DNA of 21,882 bases from Faucicola sp032089155 (GCA_032089155.1 DAMDEV010000026.1:1-21882), one strand, 5' to 3'. Positions 7,868 to 16,135 are shown, numbered from the stretch's first letter. Notes: generated by a model not told the origin, from the sequence alone. Program-made: numbers and translations.

Positions 7868-10114
7868 TTAAAAATCAAAGGTCGCTGACAGCTTCAATGT
7901 GCGTGGCTCACCTAAGGTAAGATAGCCTGCACCGTTGTCACCTGACGTATTTTCATAACCGCCCACCGATGACCAGTAGTCTTTATCGGTGACGTTAGCA
8001 ATCACCCCTTTGAGCGTGACTGCTTTACCGGCAAGCTGGGTTTTATATCTTGCGCCCAAATCCACAGTGGTGTAGCCATCGACTTTTAGGGTGTTGGCAT
8101 CATTGGCGTAACGTTTGCCAGTATGGATGACATCGCCTGTTAAAGTTAAGCCGTCTACTTGGGGTAAGTCATATTCTAGCCCTAGATTTAACAGGTTTTT
8201 TGCTGCACCAATAACTTGCTTACCTTCAGTGGCATCGCTACCGGTGTCTTTTTGTTGGGTATCAAGGAAGGTCACGCCGCCTAGCACTCGCATATTGGCG
8301 GTGGGTTGTCCATATACATTGAGCTCAATGCCTTTGTGTTGGTTTTTGCCGTGCGCTTCAAAGGTGGTATCAACGGTAGTATAACGCGGCTTGTTGGTTT
8401 GAAAAACGGTGAGACCTGCACCGATAACGCCGCGGTCGTATTTCACGCCGATTTCGCTTTGTTTGGTGACGTACGGTGACATGGCTTGACCTGCATTGGT
8501 CAGCTCAGTTGCTACGCCATCAATGGTGGTGGTGAGAGGGGCAGTTTCGCCTTTACTAAGGCTTTGCATATAGTTAGCAAAGACTGACCATTCATCGGTT
8601 GGGCGATATAATAGGGCAAACGCAGGCGTGGTTTTACTTTCTTTGTATTTGCCATTACTGGCTTGGGTGGTGGGGTCAAAACTTTCGTCTTCAATGGTTT
8701 GGTGTCTTGCTCCCAAGGTCACTTGAAGTTTATCATCCATGAAGGCTAGGGTGTCTGCCAATGCCACACTGGTGAGCGTGGTTTCGCCTGTCTTGGTAGG
8801 ATGGTTGATATCGCCACCTGCCAACGCCGCTGCTGACCAGCTGGGTTTTGCGTACGAGGTTGGGTGATATAAATTGGTCGACAGCGTGTTTTGCCAATCA
8901 AATTGATAAGGTGCTTTTATCTGTGATTTATAGATATTGCCAGACACAACCCAGTTATGGTTGATTTTGCCTGAGGTCAGTTTGCCACGGATACCGATTT
9001 CGCCTGTGTTGATGTCGTCTTCACGGGCATTGTCAAAGCGGTAGGTGGTGCCATCGCCATTTAAATTGGTGACCGTCAAATTAGCAAGCGAGTTTTCTTC
9101 TTCACTATGACGAAAGCCATACGCGCCATACGCAGTCAAATTTGGGCTAAGGTCATATTCAGCCCGTATTGTACCAAACACATCTTTTTCATTTGAATAA
9201 CTCCACGGTTGCGACCAGTTGCTTTTGGCATCAGCGGCATTGGGTACACGGGTCAAACCTGACAAGGTGACATTGGTGCGTGTTTTTTGCAGCTCGTTAT
9301 TTTGATAGCCCAAATCTGCCGATAACCGCATGTTATCTTGGCGATAATCTAAGCCCAAGCCGACCAAACCCAATTTGGCTTTTTCATTATCGATTGCTGT
9401 TCCGCCATCTTGATAAGCGACATTGGCACGCACACCGTACGCTTGATTTGCGCCAAACCGTTGTCCCACGTCTAGGGCAATTTTACCATTTTCGGCATTT
9501 TCGCTGCTGATAGTGACTTTACGAATCGGCGTTTGAGTGGCACGCTTTGGTAGCAAATTGACTGTGCCCCCTTTATTACTACCTCCGGGTGCCATGCCAT
9601 TTATAAAGGTACTAGCGCCACGTTGTACTTCGACCCGCTCAAATAGCTCGCTTGCGATAGATTGACGGGGCATAATGCCGTATAAGCCGTTCATCATGGT
9701 ATCGTCAGAGTTGGTGACAAATCCGCGAATCAGATAGGCTTCTTGAAAGTTACCAAAGCCACGAGCCACACGCACTGTTGAATCTTTTTTTAGGATATCG
9801 CCAACAGAATCCGCTTGTTTATTTAAAATAAAGTCATTGGTATAGGCCGTGGTCGAAAAAGGCGTTTCCATGGTCGATTTATTACCCAAAATACCGATAC
9901 GGCTACCTGTGGCGACTTGCCCACCTTGATAGGCTGGCGGCAAGCCAGTTTTTGACGCATCCGCACTTGCAGTCACCACGATTTCATCGAGTAGGGTTTC
10001 TGTGGCAGCCTCCGTGGTATTTGCTTCTTCTGCCATCGCCGCGGTTGATAATAAGCCAATCGTACTTGCTGCCAAAGATGAACGCACGGCTAAAGATAAT
10101 AGGGATAAACGCAT
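7868..10114 (-). CDS. TonB-dependent siderophore receptor (FcuA-like)
   Basis: Second outer-membrane siderophore receptor, not closely alike to the first outside the signal peptide. The signal peptide M-R-L-S-L-L-S-L-A-V-R-S-S-L-A ends near T-A-A-M-A. A TonB box D-E-I-V-V-T-A follows. The plug shows A-R-G-F-G-N-F-Q-E-A-Y-L-I-R-G-F and V-E-V-Q-R-G-A-S-T-F-I-N-G, and the barrel ends N-V-T-D-K-D-Y-W-S-S-V...L-G-E-P-R-T-L-K-L-S-A-T-F-D-F. The last motif is typical of the ferrichrome-receptor FcuA group. The frame opens at a TTG (10120); the ATG at 10114 is preferred because a GAGTG Shine-Dalgarno is properly spaced before it. It lies about 100 bp downstream of fhuB with its own Fur box, so it may be both part of the fhu run and independently controlled. 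Ligand assignment is by family resemblance only. Confidence 0.9.
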   Translation of the reverse strand: MRLSLLSLAVRSSLAASTIGLLSTAAMAEEANTTEAATETLLDEIVVTASADASKTGLPPAYQGGQVATGSRIGILGNKSTMETPFSTTAYTNDFILNKQADSVGDILKKDSTVRVARGFGNFQEAYLIRGFVTNSDDTMMNGLYGIMPRQSIASELFERVEVQRGASTFINGMAPGGSNKGGTVNLLPKRATQTPIRKVTISSENAENGKIALDVGQRFGANQAYGVRANVAYQDGGTAIDNEKAKLGLVGLGLDYRQDNMRLSADLGYQNNELQKTRTNVTLSGLTRVPNAADAKSNWSQPWSYSNEKDVFGTIRAEYDLSPNLTAYGAYGFRHSEEENSLANLTVTNLNGDGTTYRFDNAREDDINTGEIGIRGKLTSGKINHNWVVSGNIYKSQIKAPYQFDWQNTLSTNLYHPTSYAKPSWSAAALAGGDINHPTKTGETTLTSVALADTLAFMDDKLQVTLGARHQTIEDESFDPTTQASNGKYKESKTTPAFALLYRPTDEWSVFANYMQSLSKGETAPLTTTIDGVATELTNAGQAMSPYVTKQSEIGVKYDRGVIGAGLTVFQTNKPRYTTVDTTFEAHGKNQHKGIELNVYGQPTANMRVLGGVTFLDTQQKDTGSDATEGKQVIGAAKNLLNLGLEYDLPQVDGLTLTGDVIHTGKRYANDANTLKVDGYTTVDLGARYKTQLAGKAVTLKGVIANVTDKDYWSSVGGYENTSGDNGAGYLTLGEPRTLKLSATFDF

Positions 10115-10156
10115 ATTCAATCACTCAAAAGATAATAGATAAAACATTTTTGCGAA

Positions 10157-10171
10157 TGATAACAATTATTA
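10157..10171 (-). promoter_or_regulatory. Fur box before FcuA-like receptor
   Basis: TGATAACAATTATTA matches the 7-1-7 Fur consensus at 12 of 14 positions, about 43 bp upstream of the receptor ATG. It is well placed to repress transcription when iron is plentiful. Confidence 0.7.
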
Positions 10172-10219
10172 TTTCTATTTACAATAAATAATGATAGCGT
10201 AACCAAAGAAGTTATGTTT

Positions 10220-12295
10220 TTAATTTTTCATACCTTTCATCAACCATAAAAAATATAAGCCGCCTATGATGGAAGCGATTGTGCCCGCAGGTATTTCATA
10301 GGGAAAAATCGCATAACGTCCCACCCAATCAGCAATCAACATCAATCCTGCGCCCAGTAGCGCTGATAGGGCTAATTGGTGGGGTAACTGCACCGCCCCG
10401 AGTGTCTTGGCTAAATGCGGCGTCATCAATCCAATAAAACTTAGCGGTCCAACCGCCAATGTCGAAACAGTGCTTAACACTGCTACAAGACTAAAAATCA
10501 GTATTTCGCTACGTTTTACTGATACGCCCAAACCGCGAGCCATTGTTTCATCTAAGCTAATCACCCTAAGCGGCTTTAGTAGCAAAAAACTGAGCAAAAA
10601 TAACACTGCACCAATGCCCATCAATGCCCACGCCGTCACGGGATAAGCATGATATGTTGTACCCGATAGCCAATTGAGCATCGCTTGTAAGCGAGGGTCA
10701 CCTGACAGTTTAATTAAAGTTAAAATACCACCCATCAATGCAGAAATCGCCACACCCACGAGTAACAAATAGCTTGAGGATAGCCGACGAGCAAGCCATA
10801 AAACCAACAGTAACACCAAACCCGCACCTAACAGTCCACCCAATAAAGGCAATCCCAATGCCCAAAAAGAATCAGTTGCCAGTCCCAGTGTGCCTAATAT
10901 CACTGGACTAAGCACGAACACCAATACCACCCCCAATGCCGCACCTGAACTGATGCCCATGACTTCAGGACTAGCCATCGGATTGCGCGTCAAGTTTTGT
11001 AATAGCACCCCTGCGGTAGCCAGCATCAGACCTGTTGCCATTGCTGATAACGTACGCGGCAGGCGAAAATTCTCGATAAAACTTGCCTCGGTATGCCACC
11101 CAAAACTGCCCATCATATCAGGGGAAATATTTAATACACTTACCGTCACAAGCAGCAACAACCCTACCGCAACCGCCCAAAAACCGCCACCAAAATATCG
11201 GCGTTTGCCGACCAACAGGCTAGGGCTTTGTTCGGCAATCATGGGCTGTTTACTTTGTCGAATGACCAACCAAATAATCAACCCGGCACCTAATATCCCT
11301 GTGACCGAACCCACAGGTAGCGTTATATTAAGTAATGCTTTGAACCAGGGTGACAGCAGCATCACAATGTTATTAGTGAGCCACAACAACATCGCCCCAA
11401 AGGCAAATCCTGCCATTAAGCGTTGCCCAATCGGGCGAATTGCTACTACATTAACGACACTTGCCGCAGCCAAGCCGACAAAACTTAAAACACCCACGCG
11501 GCTTACAACGCTTGCCGTGACTACCGCAACAAGGGTTACTACCACCATACGCACAGCAGCCACAGGCACTCCCAAGGCTTTGGCTTGGCGTTCATCAAGG
11601 CTCATGATGGTTAAAGGTTTGACCAAAAATAACAAGATAATGGGCAGGATTAAACTTATTAGCACAAAAAACTGGCTATTTTGCCAACTGGTTTGGGTTA
11701 AGTTACCGCTTTCCCATGCCATAACGCCCATAACCCTTTCTGAGAAAAAAATCATCAACAGTGAGGATATAGCAGAAAACAAAATATTGACCACCAAACC
11801 ACCCAAAATGAGCACCACAGGATTCATACGACTGTTGGCAGCAATCGCAAACACTAAGCCCATACTCAGCAATGCGCCAACAAATGCCACCCAAAAGCTA
11901 CCATACAAGCCAAAACTGGGAAAAAACAGCGTCACAATTAATAAAGCCAATTGTGCCCCTGTCCCTACCGCAAGCGTACTATCTGAAGCAAGGGTATTTT
12001 TGACCAATTGTTGTAGCAAAACACTGACTACGCCCAGTAATCCTCCGGCAAATATCGTCACTAACATAGTCGGCAAAATTTGTAACTGCGCCACCATTTG
12101 CGCTAAGGTTAGCGACTGTGAACGGGCAAATAATAACCCCAATGCATCATGCCAAGTAGTTTTAACAATCAAAGCCGTAGTCATTAAAACCAGCGACAAT
12201 AAGCCACTAAAAAGCCAAAGGGCAGGGGAATTAAAGGGTTTGATAATTCGCTGGTTATCTCGCTGGTTATGTTGAAGCCTAGTTTTATTACTCAT
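10220..12295 (-). CDS. fhuB: FhuB-type fused iron-hydroxamate ABC permease
   Basis: Inner-membrane permease made of two fused FecCD-type halves (about residues 20-345 and 365-691), matching the double-length FhuB (E. coli 660 residues). Each half has the characteristic sequence: L-Q-Q-L-V-K-N-T-L-A-S in the first and L-Q-N-L-T-R-N-P-M-A-S-P-E in the second. The coupling-loop region appears twice (A-K-A-L-G-V-P and A-R-G-L-G-V-S). The second half also holds G-P-L-S-F-I-G-L-M-T-P-H-L. It moves ferric hydroxamates from FhuD into the cytoplasm with FhuC ATPase. Its ATG overlaps the fhuD stop by 8 bp (ATGAGTAA), indicating coupled translation. It is the last gene of the fhuCDB run. A long plus-strand frame opposite it is only its shadow. 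Confidence 0.93.
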   Translation of the reverse strand: MSNKTRLQHNQRDNQRIIKPFNSPALWLFSGLLSLVLMTTALIVKTTWHDALGLLFARSQSLTLAQMVAQLQILPTMLVTIFAGGLLGVVSVLLQQLVKNTLASDSTLAVGTGAQLALLIVTLFFPSFGLYGSFWVAFVGALLSMGLVFAIAANSRMNPVVLILGGLVVNILFSAISSLLMIFFSERVMGVMAWESGNLTQTSWQNSQFFVLISLILPIILLFLVKPLTIMSLDERQAKALGVPVAAVRMVVVTLVAVVTASVVSRVGVLSFVGLAAASVVNVVAIRPIGQRLMAGFAFGAMLLWLTNNIVMLLSPWFKALLNITLPVGSVTGILGAGLIIWLVIRQSKQPMIAEQSPSLLVGKRRYFGGGFWAVAVGLLLLVTVSVLNISPDMMGSFGWHTEASFIENFRLPRTLSAMATGLMLATAGVLLQNLTRNPMASPEVMGISSGAALGVVLVFVLSPVILGTLGLATDSFWALGLPLLGGLLGAGLVLLLVLWLARRLSSSYLLLVGVAISALMGGILTLIKLSGDPRLQAMLNWLSGTTYHAYPVTAWALMGIGAVLFLLSFLLLKPLRVISLDETMARGLGVSVKRSEILIFSLVAVLSTVSTLAVGPLSFIGLMTPHLAKTLGAVQLPHQLALSALLGAGLMLIADWVGRYAIFPYEIPAGTIASIIGGLYFLWLMKGMKN

Positions 12296-13232
12296 GCGCC
12301 TTGCCCCCTAACCAATGAGCCTGATTTAATCGCTCGCCAAATACCACCATAGAAGACACGCCGCCATACAGCCAAATCGGCGGTAATACTGCCATACAGC
12401 GGCTATTTTCAGCACTTGCGCCATAGCCTAGCCGTTGCCACAGCAAATTTTTGGCTAATTCTTGGCGTAGCATAAGGCTAAACGGCTCAACCACTACCAA
12501 ACAGGTGTCATCATCAAGTTTTGCCAAATTACCCAATGCCAGCGAATTAAATCCCCAAAGATTGCCTCTACCCATCTGATCTTCAAGGGTAATCAAATTC
12601 AACCCCATCACCTCAAATGTCGGTCGAAACAAGCTATTGTTGGTATAAATCCGCAGATTATTGCTATCGGCAAACTGCACTACCGCAATTTTTTTGATGT
12701 GGGGATACTTTTGGCGAAATGTCGCACCAAGCTCGCCAAGCTGTTTTTTTGACTGGGTTAAAAATTGCTGGGCGCGCTGCGGCTGATGAATAATTTCCCC
12801 TAGCTGAAGTGTCGGTTCAGCATAATCCTGCCAAGTCGCTATCGCGTTTTTTGACATAAAACTTACCGACTTATGGGGCGTCTTGCCGTAAGCAGGTCTT
12901 AGATGGGCATAAAAATCATTATCAATAATCACGATATTGTTAGAAGGTGAGGTGAGTTGGGCAAGCCGTTCAAAGTTTGGGGTGAATCGTTCCCCAATAT
13001 CGATGATATCGCTTGGCAGCGAGGGCGTGCCCACCCATTCACGGTAGCTTTTGGTATCGCCTGTGGCAATCGGTGGATAGCCTATGGCAGTGAGTGTCGA
13101 AGCCACCGCCCAATCAGGGGTGATGACTTTGACGGTGTGAGCATCTGCGGGCGGCGCTTCAAGCTTTAAATCCCGCTGAGGCTGGCAAGCTGTCAAAAAA
13201 AGCAAAACAAGCAACAAGTAACAAGCTCTCAT
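12288..13232 (-). CDS. fhuD: FhuD-type iron-hydroxamate binding protein, lipoprotein
   Basis: Substrate-binding protein that carries ferric hydroxamates from the outer-membrane receptor to FhuB. FhuD-like stretches are Y-R-E-W-V...L-P-S-D-I-I-D-I-G-E-R followed by P-N-F-E-R-L, the T-N-N-S-L-F-R-P segment, and P-P-I-W-L-Y-G-G near the C terminus. A short hydrophobic signal ends in lipobox L-T-A-C with the cysteine at residue 16, so the mature protein is predicted to be lipid-anchored. E. coli FhuD is soluble; lipoprotein versions are known from Gram-positives. A GTG at 13235 opens the frame, but the ATG at 13232 overlaps the fhuC stop as TGATG, a classic coupling junction, and is preferred. 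Length (314 residues) is normal for the family. Confidence 0.9.
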   Translation of the reverse strand: MRACYLLLVLLFLTACQPQRDLKLEAPPADAHTVKVITPDWAVASTLTAIGYPPIATGDTKSYREWVGTPSLPSDIIDIGERFTPNFERLAQLTSPSNNIVIIDNDFYAHLRPAYGKTPHKSVSFMSKNAIATWQDYAEPTLQLGEIIHQPQRAQQFLTQSKKQLGELGATFRQKYPHIKKIAVVQFADSNNLRIYTNNSLFRPTFEVMGLNLITLEDQMGRGNLWGFNSLALGNLAKLDDDTCLVVVEPFSLMLRQELAKNLLWQRLGYGASAENSRCMAVLPPIWLYGGVSSMVVFGERLNQAHWLGGKAHE

Positions 13233-14005
13233 CACACCACCGCCACTTTATTACCGGTGACTGGGTGACTTAATAAATGCAAATTGATACCAAAAATCTG
13301 GTCAAGCACTTGCGGTTGCATGGTACTGGCGATATCACCCACATGACAAAGCTTGCCGTTTTTTAACGCAATAAACTCATCACAAAACTGTGCCGCAAGA
13401 TTAATATCGTGAATAATAATCACAATCGCCTTGTTTTTGTGCCGTGCCAAATCACGAATAAGACGCAGTATTTCAACTTGATAGACGATATCGAGCGGGG
13501 CAAGTGGTTCATCAAGTAGCAAATAAGGCGTATCTTGAGCGATACACATGGCAAGCCATGCCCTAGCGCGCTCTCCCCCTGATAGCGTCGCCACTGATTG
13601 CTCAGCAAACGGGGTGACTTGGGTCAGCGACATTGCTTCGCGCACCCTAGTATGGTCTTGTGGCGTAGGCTTTTGTAGCCATTTTTGATAAGGGTATCGC
13701 CCTAACATCACCAGTTCGGCAACGGTAAATTGACTGGCATCAGGCAATTTTTGCGGTAAATAGGCGACTTGTTGGGCGAAGGTTTTTGGCGGTAAATCAA
13801 AGATTGATTTGTCAGCAAAATCCTGTAATAAAATCTGTCCGCTAGTGGGGGTGGTTTCCCCTGCCAAAGCTTTAATTAGGGTCGATTTACCCGAACCGTT
13901 ATGCCCAATTAAGGCATAGATTTTTCCCTTCTCAATGGTGACATTGATGTTGTGTAAGAGGGTTTTTTGTTGGCGCATGACGGTAAGCGATTGGGTGGTT
14001 AGCAT
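13232..14005 (-). CDS. fhuC: FhuC-type iron-hydroxamate ABC ATPase
   Basis: ATPase powering FhuB-mediated import. Motifs: Walker A G-H-N-G-S-G-K-S-T (34-42), Q-loop L-P-Q, T-V-A-E-L-V-M-L-G-R-Y-P-Y (the FhuC/FecE-type stretch), signature L-S-G-G-E-R-A-R-A-W (141-150), Walker B Y-L-L-L-D-E-P (161-167), switch histidine H199 in I-I-H-D-I-N. The usual T-S/T-A-L-D after Walker B is here L-A-P-L-D, a mild departure. First gene of the fhuCDB operon; 257 residues is typical. The Shine-Dalgarno before its ATG is weak. Transcription is expected from the Fur-controlled promoter at 14038-14066. Confidence 0.93.
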   Translation of the reverse strand: MLTTQSLTVMRQQKTLLHNINVTIEKGKIYALIGHNGSGKSTLIKALAGETTPTSGQILLQDFADKSIFDLPPKTFAQQVAYLPQKLPDASQFTVAELVMLGRYPYQKWLQKPTPQDHTRVREAMSLTQVTPFAEQSVATLSGGERARAWLAMCIAQDTPYLLLDEPLAPLDIVYQVEILRLIRDLARHKNKAIVIIIHDINLAAQFCDEFIALKNGKLCHVGDIASTMQPQVLDQIFGINLHLLSHPVTGNKVAVV

Positions 14006-14037
14006 GAGTTGACCAGGGTAAAAGTTTAAAATAGCAA

Positions 14038-14066
14038 ATCATAGCATTGATGATAATAATTATCAT
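14038..14066 (-). promoter_or_regulatory. Predicted fhuCDB promoter
   Basis: On the minus strand ATGATA (-35, 4 of 6 matches) and TATGAT (-10, 5 of 6) are separated by 17 bp, and the start of fhuC lies about 33 bp below the -10. The Fur box at 14051-14065 covers the spacer and most of the -35. Confidence 0.6.
14051..14065. promoter_or_regulatory. Perfect Fur box (fhuC side)
   Basis: TGATAATAATTATCA is a perfect 7-1-7 inverted repeat and matches the Fur consensus at all 14 informative positions. It overlaps the predicted fhuCDB promoter, so iron-dependent repression is strongly suggested. Confidence 0.88.
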
Positions 14067-14103
14067 TAATTTTTATAAATAAGAATTAATATCATTTAAG
14101 ATA

Positions 14104-14132
14104 TTGATAACGATTATCATTCACACTATAAT
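14104..14132 (+). promoter_or_regulatory. Predicted tonB promoter
   Basis: TTGATA (14104-14109) and a perfect TATAAT (14127-14132) are spaced 17 bp, giving a near-consensus sigma-70 promoter about 43 bp before the tonB ATG. The second Fur box lies across the -35 and spacer. Confidence 0.78.
14105..14119. promoter_or_regulatory. Fur box (tonB side)
   Basis: TGATAACGATTATCA matches the 7-1-7 Fur consensus at 13 of 14 positions. Its position over the tonB -35 element predicts repression by Fe-Fur. Confidence 0.87.
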
Positions 14133-14175
14133 ACAGCGATTTTAAGACTTTCCCTAAACATACAGCCCTATAACT

Positions 14176-15261
14176 ATGCCTATCCAACGTCAAGCTAACT
14201 TTAGCCAAGCCCATTTCTCAAATGATATTAGCAGCATATTCGATAAAAAGTCGGGCACGTTGGCACTGATTGGCGTATTGAGCTTACACAGTATCGTAGC
14301 GATTAGCTTGGCAAACATGGCAACGCCTGATATCAAACCGCCCAACGTCACGCCACCGTTAGAAATTAGCTTTATCGCGCCACCACCTGCGGCAGACAAG
14401 CCTAAAGAGATGGCGGTAACAGCTGAGCAACAACCGATAAAACAACTACCTAAGCCCGTCGAAAAGCCAACAGAAAAGCGCATAGAAAAACTAGCAGAAA
14501 AACCAAAAGAAAAGCCGATAGAAAAACCCATCAGCAAGCCTATTGAGAAAACGGTTGAAAAACCGATTGAAAAACCGATTGCTAAGAAACCTGTAGAACA
14601 ACCGATCAAACCATTACCCAAACTGTCGAAACCAGCAGACAATCCGATCGTTAAGCCGCCACAAGTTGACCAAGACATTGTCATGGCAAGGCAACTAGCC
14701 CTCGCCAATGAGCGAGCCGAACAAGCGCAAAAACAAAAACAACAACAAGAATTGGAACGGCAACAAGAATTGGAACGACAACAAGTCCTTGCACGGCAAA
14801 AAGCGTTGGAAAACCAATTAATTGAACGACAAGAGCGTGAGCGCAAACAAGCAGAAGTGGATCGTCAAAAAGCGCTAGCTGATGCCAAAGCCAGACAAGC
14901 GGATGAAGCTAGGGCGAAAGCCGAAAAGGCAAAACAACAACAAGCCGACAAGGATAAAGAAGCCCAACAAGCGCAAAATAATGCACCTGTGAGCTTTTCG
15001 GCAGGGCAAGCAAGTTGGCGACGGCAACCTAGCTTTAGCTGTCATAGTGAAGACCTGGAAAACGGCGCATTGACGGCGATTATTCGCTATACGGTGGACA
15101 AACAAGGCAATCCAACCAGCGTCACTTTAGCCAAATCGACCGGCAATGTCAGAGTCGATAGACAGCTGTCTATGCAGGCTAAGAGCGGCAAATTTAACCC
15201 CTTTACCAAAAATGGCGTACCGGTGGTGGGTATTGTCAATCTACCGGTTCGCTGTCAATAA
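14176..15261 (+). CDS. tonB: Energy transducer TonB with long Pro/Lys region and TolA-like coiled coil
   Basis: Inner-membrane protein that passes proton-motive energy (via ExbB/ExbD, not in this window) to the outer-membrane receptors. One membrane segment is at about 27-48, with S-L-H-S containing the histidine (H38) expected in the TonB anchor. Residues about 72-165 are Pro/Lys/Glu repeats (E-K-P-I-E-K-P-type) that can span the periplasm. Residues about 170-270 are a Gln/Glu/Arg/Ala-rich coiled coil that resembles TolA domain II more than TonB. The C-terminal domain (about 285-361) has the TonB-like Y-T-V-D-K-Q-G-N-P...F-N-P-F...V-V-G-I-V-N-L-P-V and two cysteines (C289, C360) that could form a disulphide. 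At 361 residues it is well over the 239 of E. coli TonB. The Fur-controlled promoter and divergent fhuCDB favour TonB over TolA. No good Shine-Dalgarno is visible. Confidence 0.85.
   Translation: MPIQRQANFSQAHFSNDISSIFDKKSGTLALIGVLSLHSIVAISLANMATPDIKPPNVTPPLEISFIAPPPAADKPKEMAVTAEQQPIKQLPKPVEKPTEKRIEKLAEKPKEKPIEKPISKPIEKTVEKPIEKPIAKKPVEQPIKPLPKLSKPADNPIVKPPQVDQDIVMARQLALANERAEQAQKQKQQQELERQQELERQQVLARQKALENQLIERQERERKQAEVDRQKALADAKARQADEARAKAEKAKQQQADKDKEAQQAQNNAPVSFSAGQASWRRQPSFSCHSEDLENGALTAIIRYTVDKQGNPTSVTLAKSTGNVRVDRQLSMQAKSGKFNPFTKNGVPVVGIVNLPVRCQ
14557..14580 (+). repeat. 12-bp perfect tandem repeat in tonB Pro/Lys region
   Basis: GAAAAACCGATT occurs twice head to tail (14557-14568, 14569-14580), encoding E-K-P-I twice. 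Degenerate copies occur upstream from about 14509. It could change length by slippage without shifting the frame. Confidence 0.85.
14743..14778 (+). repeat. 18-bp tandem repeat in tonB coiled coil
   Basis: Two adjacent 18-bp units (14743-14760 and 14761-14778) differ only at the last base and encode Q-Q-E-L-E-R twice. This points to recent duplication within the coiled-coil region. Confidence 0.88.
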
Positions 15262-15348
15262 AGATGATTGTTAAAAAAATCCGTTCTTCATGAAACTTAT
15301 CAATGTACAAATTGCTTTAACCAATATCACTTGCCCAGTGTAAATATA

Positions 15349-15383
15349 AAAAACCCTCTAAATAAGCTATTTAGAGGGTTTTT
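15349..15383. terminator. Strong bidirectional terminator between tonB and nitroreductase
   Basis: Perfect 16-bp arms (15349-15364 and 15368-15383, core ACCCTCTAAATA/TATTTAGAGGGT) enclose a 3-base loop, with A-runs and T-runs at the ends. It separates the converging tonB and nitroreductase genes and marks the edge of the iron island. Confidence 0.92.
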
Positions 15384-15409
15384 CTTAGAGGTTTTTGCTA
15401 GCTGATGAA

Positions 15410-16045
15410 TTAATTGTATTCAATAACAAAATCTTCAATGGCTACGCGTACTTTTGCCATAGGCGCAATCCAATCACGTGCTGGATCTGAAACACCCACG
15501 TACATGATTACGATGCTTTTTAGCCCCAGTTTCTCTAAACCTAATACCTCGTCAATCAGCTTAGGATCAAAGCCTTCGGCAGGGCAACTGTCTACTTTAA
15601 GCTCTGCTGCTTGAGCCAACGCAAGTCCCAAGCCAATGTAAGCTTGGCGAGCGATATGTTCAAAATTTTCATCTGCGCTTTTTTTAGCCACACTTGCTTT
15701 GAGCATGGAAGTATAGCTATCAAAACGTCCTCTAGGTAAGCCACGCTCATCTGTGGTCATGTTATACACGGTATCAATTTTTTCGGCGCTATAATCCTGC
15801 CAACCTGCAAAAACAAGCACGTGAGAACATTCTTTCATGCAGTCAGGATTGAGCGCACCCGCCACTAGCTGCGCCTTGATGGCTTGGTTTTTTACCACGA
15901 TAACTTTAAAGGGTTGCAATCCCGATGAGGTGGGCGCCAGTCGGGCGGCTTCGATGATTTTATCGATATTTTCTTGACTCACGCTTTGGTTTGGGTCAAA
16001 GGCTTTGACGGCATGGCGCCATTGTAAATTCTCAATCAGTGACAT
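15410..16045 (-). CDS. Nitroreductase family NAD(P)H-dependent flavin oxidoreductase (NfsB-like)
   Basis: FMN-dependent cytoplasmic oxidoreductase of the nitroreductase superfamily, likely reducing nitro compounds or quinones with NAD(P)H. The N terminus W-R-H-A-V-K-A-F-D-P is the FMN-phosphate-binding R-x-(S/A)-x-(R/K) type motif. A-A-R-L-A-P-T-S-S-G-L-Q-P-F is the family's second hallmark. A-Y-I-G-L-G-L-A-L-A-Q-A-A-E-L and C-P-A-E-G-F-D-P correspond to the C-terminal FMN-binding part. A length of 211 residues is normal. AGGAA 7 nt before the ATG supports the start. It appears to be a single-gene unit ended by the terminator at 15349-15383. Physiological substrate unknown. Confidence 0.9.
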   Translation of the reverse strand: MSLIENLQWRHAVKAFDPNQSVSQENIDKIIEAARLAPTSSGLQPFKVIVVKNQAIKAQLVAGALNPDCMKECSHVLVFAGWQDYSAEKIDTVYNMTTDERGLPRGRFDSYTSMLKASVAKKSADENFEHIARQAYIGLGLALAQAAELKVDSCPAEGFDPKLIDEVLGLEKLGLKSIVIMYVGVSDPARDWIAPMAKVRVAIEDFVIEYN

Positions 16046-16135
16046 GAAATATTCCTAATCTAGTGATACAACTGTAATGATAATAGTAGCATGATAAAAG
16101 TTATTGCCCAAGCCTTTAAACAAAGCTAAAGACAG

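Noticed and set aside
10890..12275. Long open frame (461 codons) on the plus strand
   Set aside because: It lies wholly opposite fhuB. Its translation is low-complexity Thr/Asn/Pro-rich and matches no family I know; fhuB on the other strand is unmistakable.
14006..14175. AT-rich repeats near tonB as a possible IS end or attachment site
   Set aside because: The inverted repeats are fully explained as two Fur boxes. No transposase, target duplication or integrase is nearby.
14190..14846. 218-codon minus-strand frame rich in Cys, Ser, Gly and Phe
   Set aside because: It is the mirror of the Lys/Pro/Glu/Gln codons in tonB, and its repeats only copy the tonB repeats.
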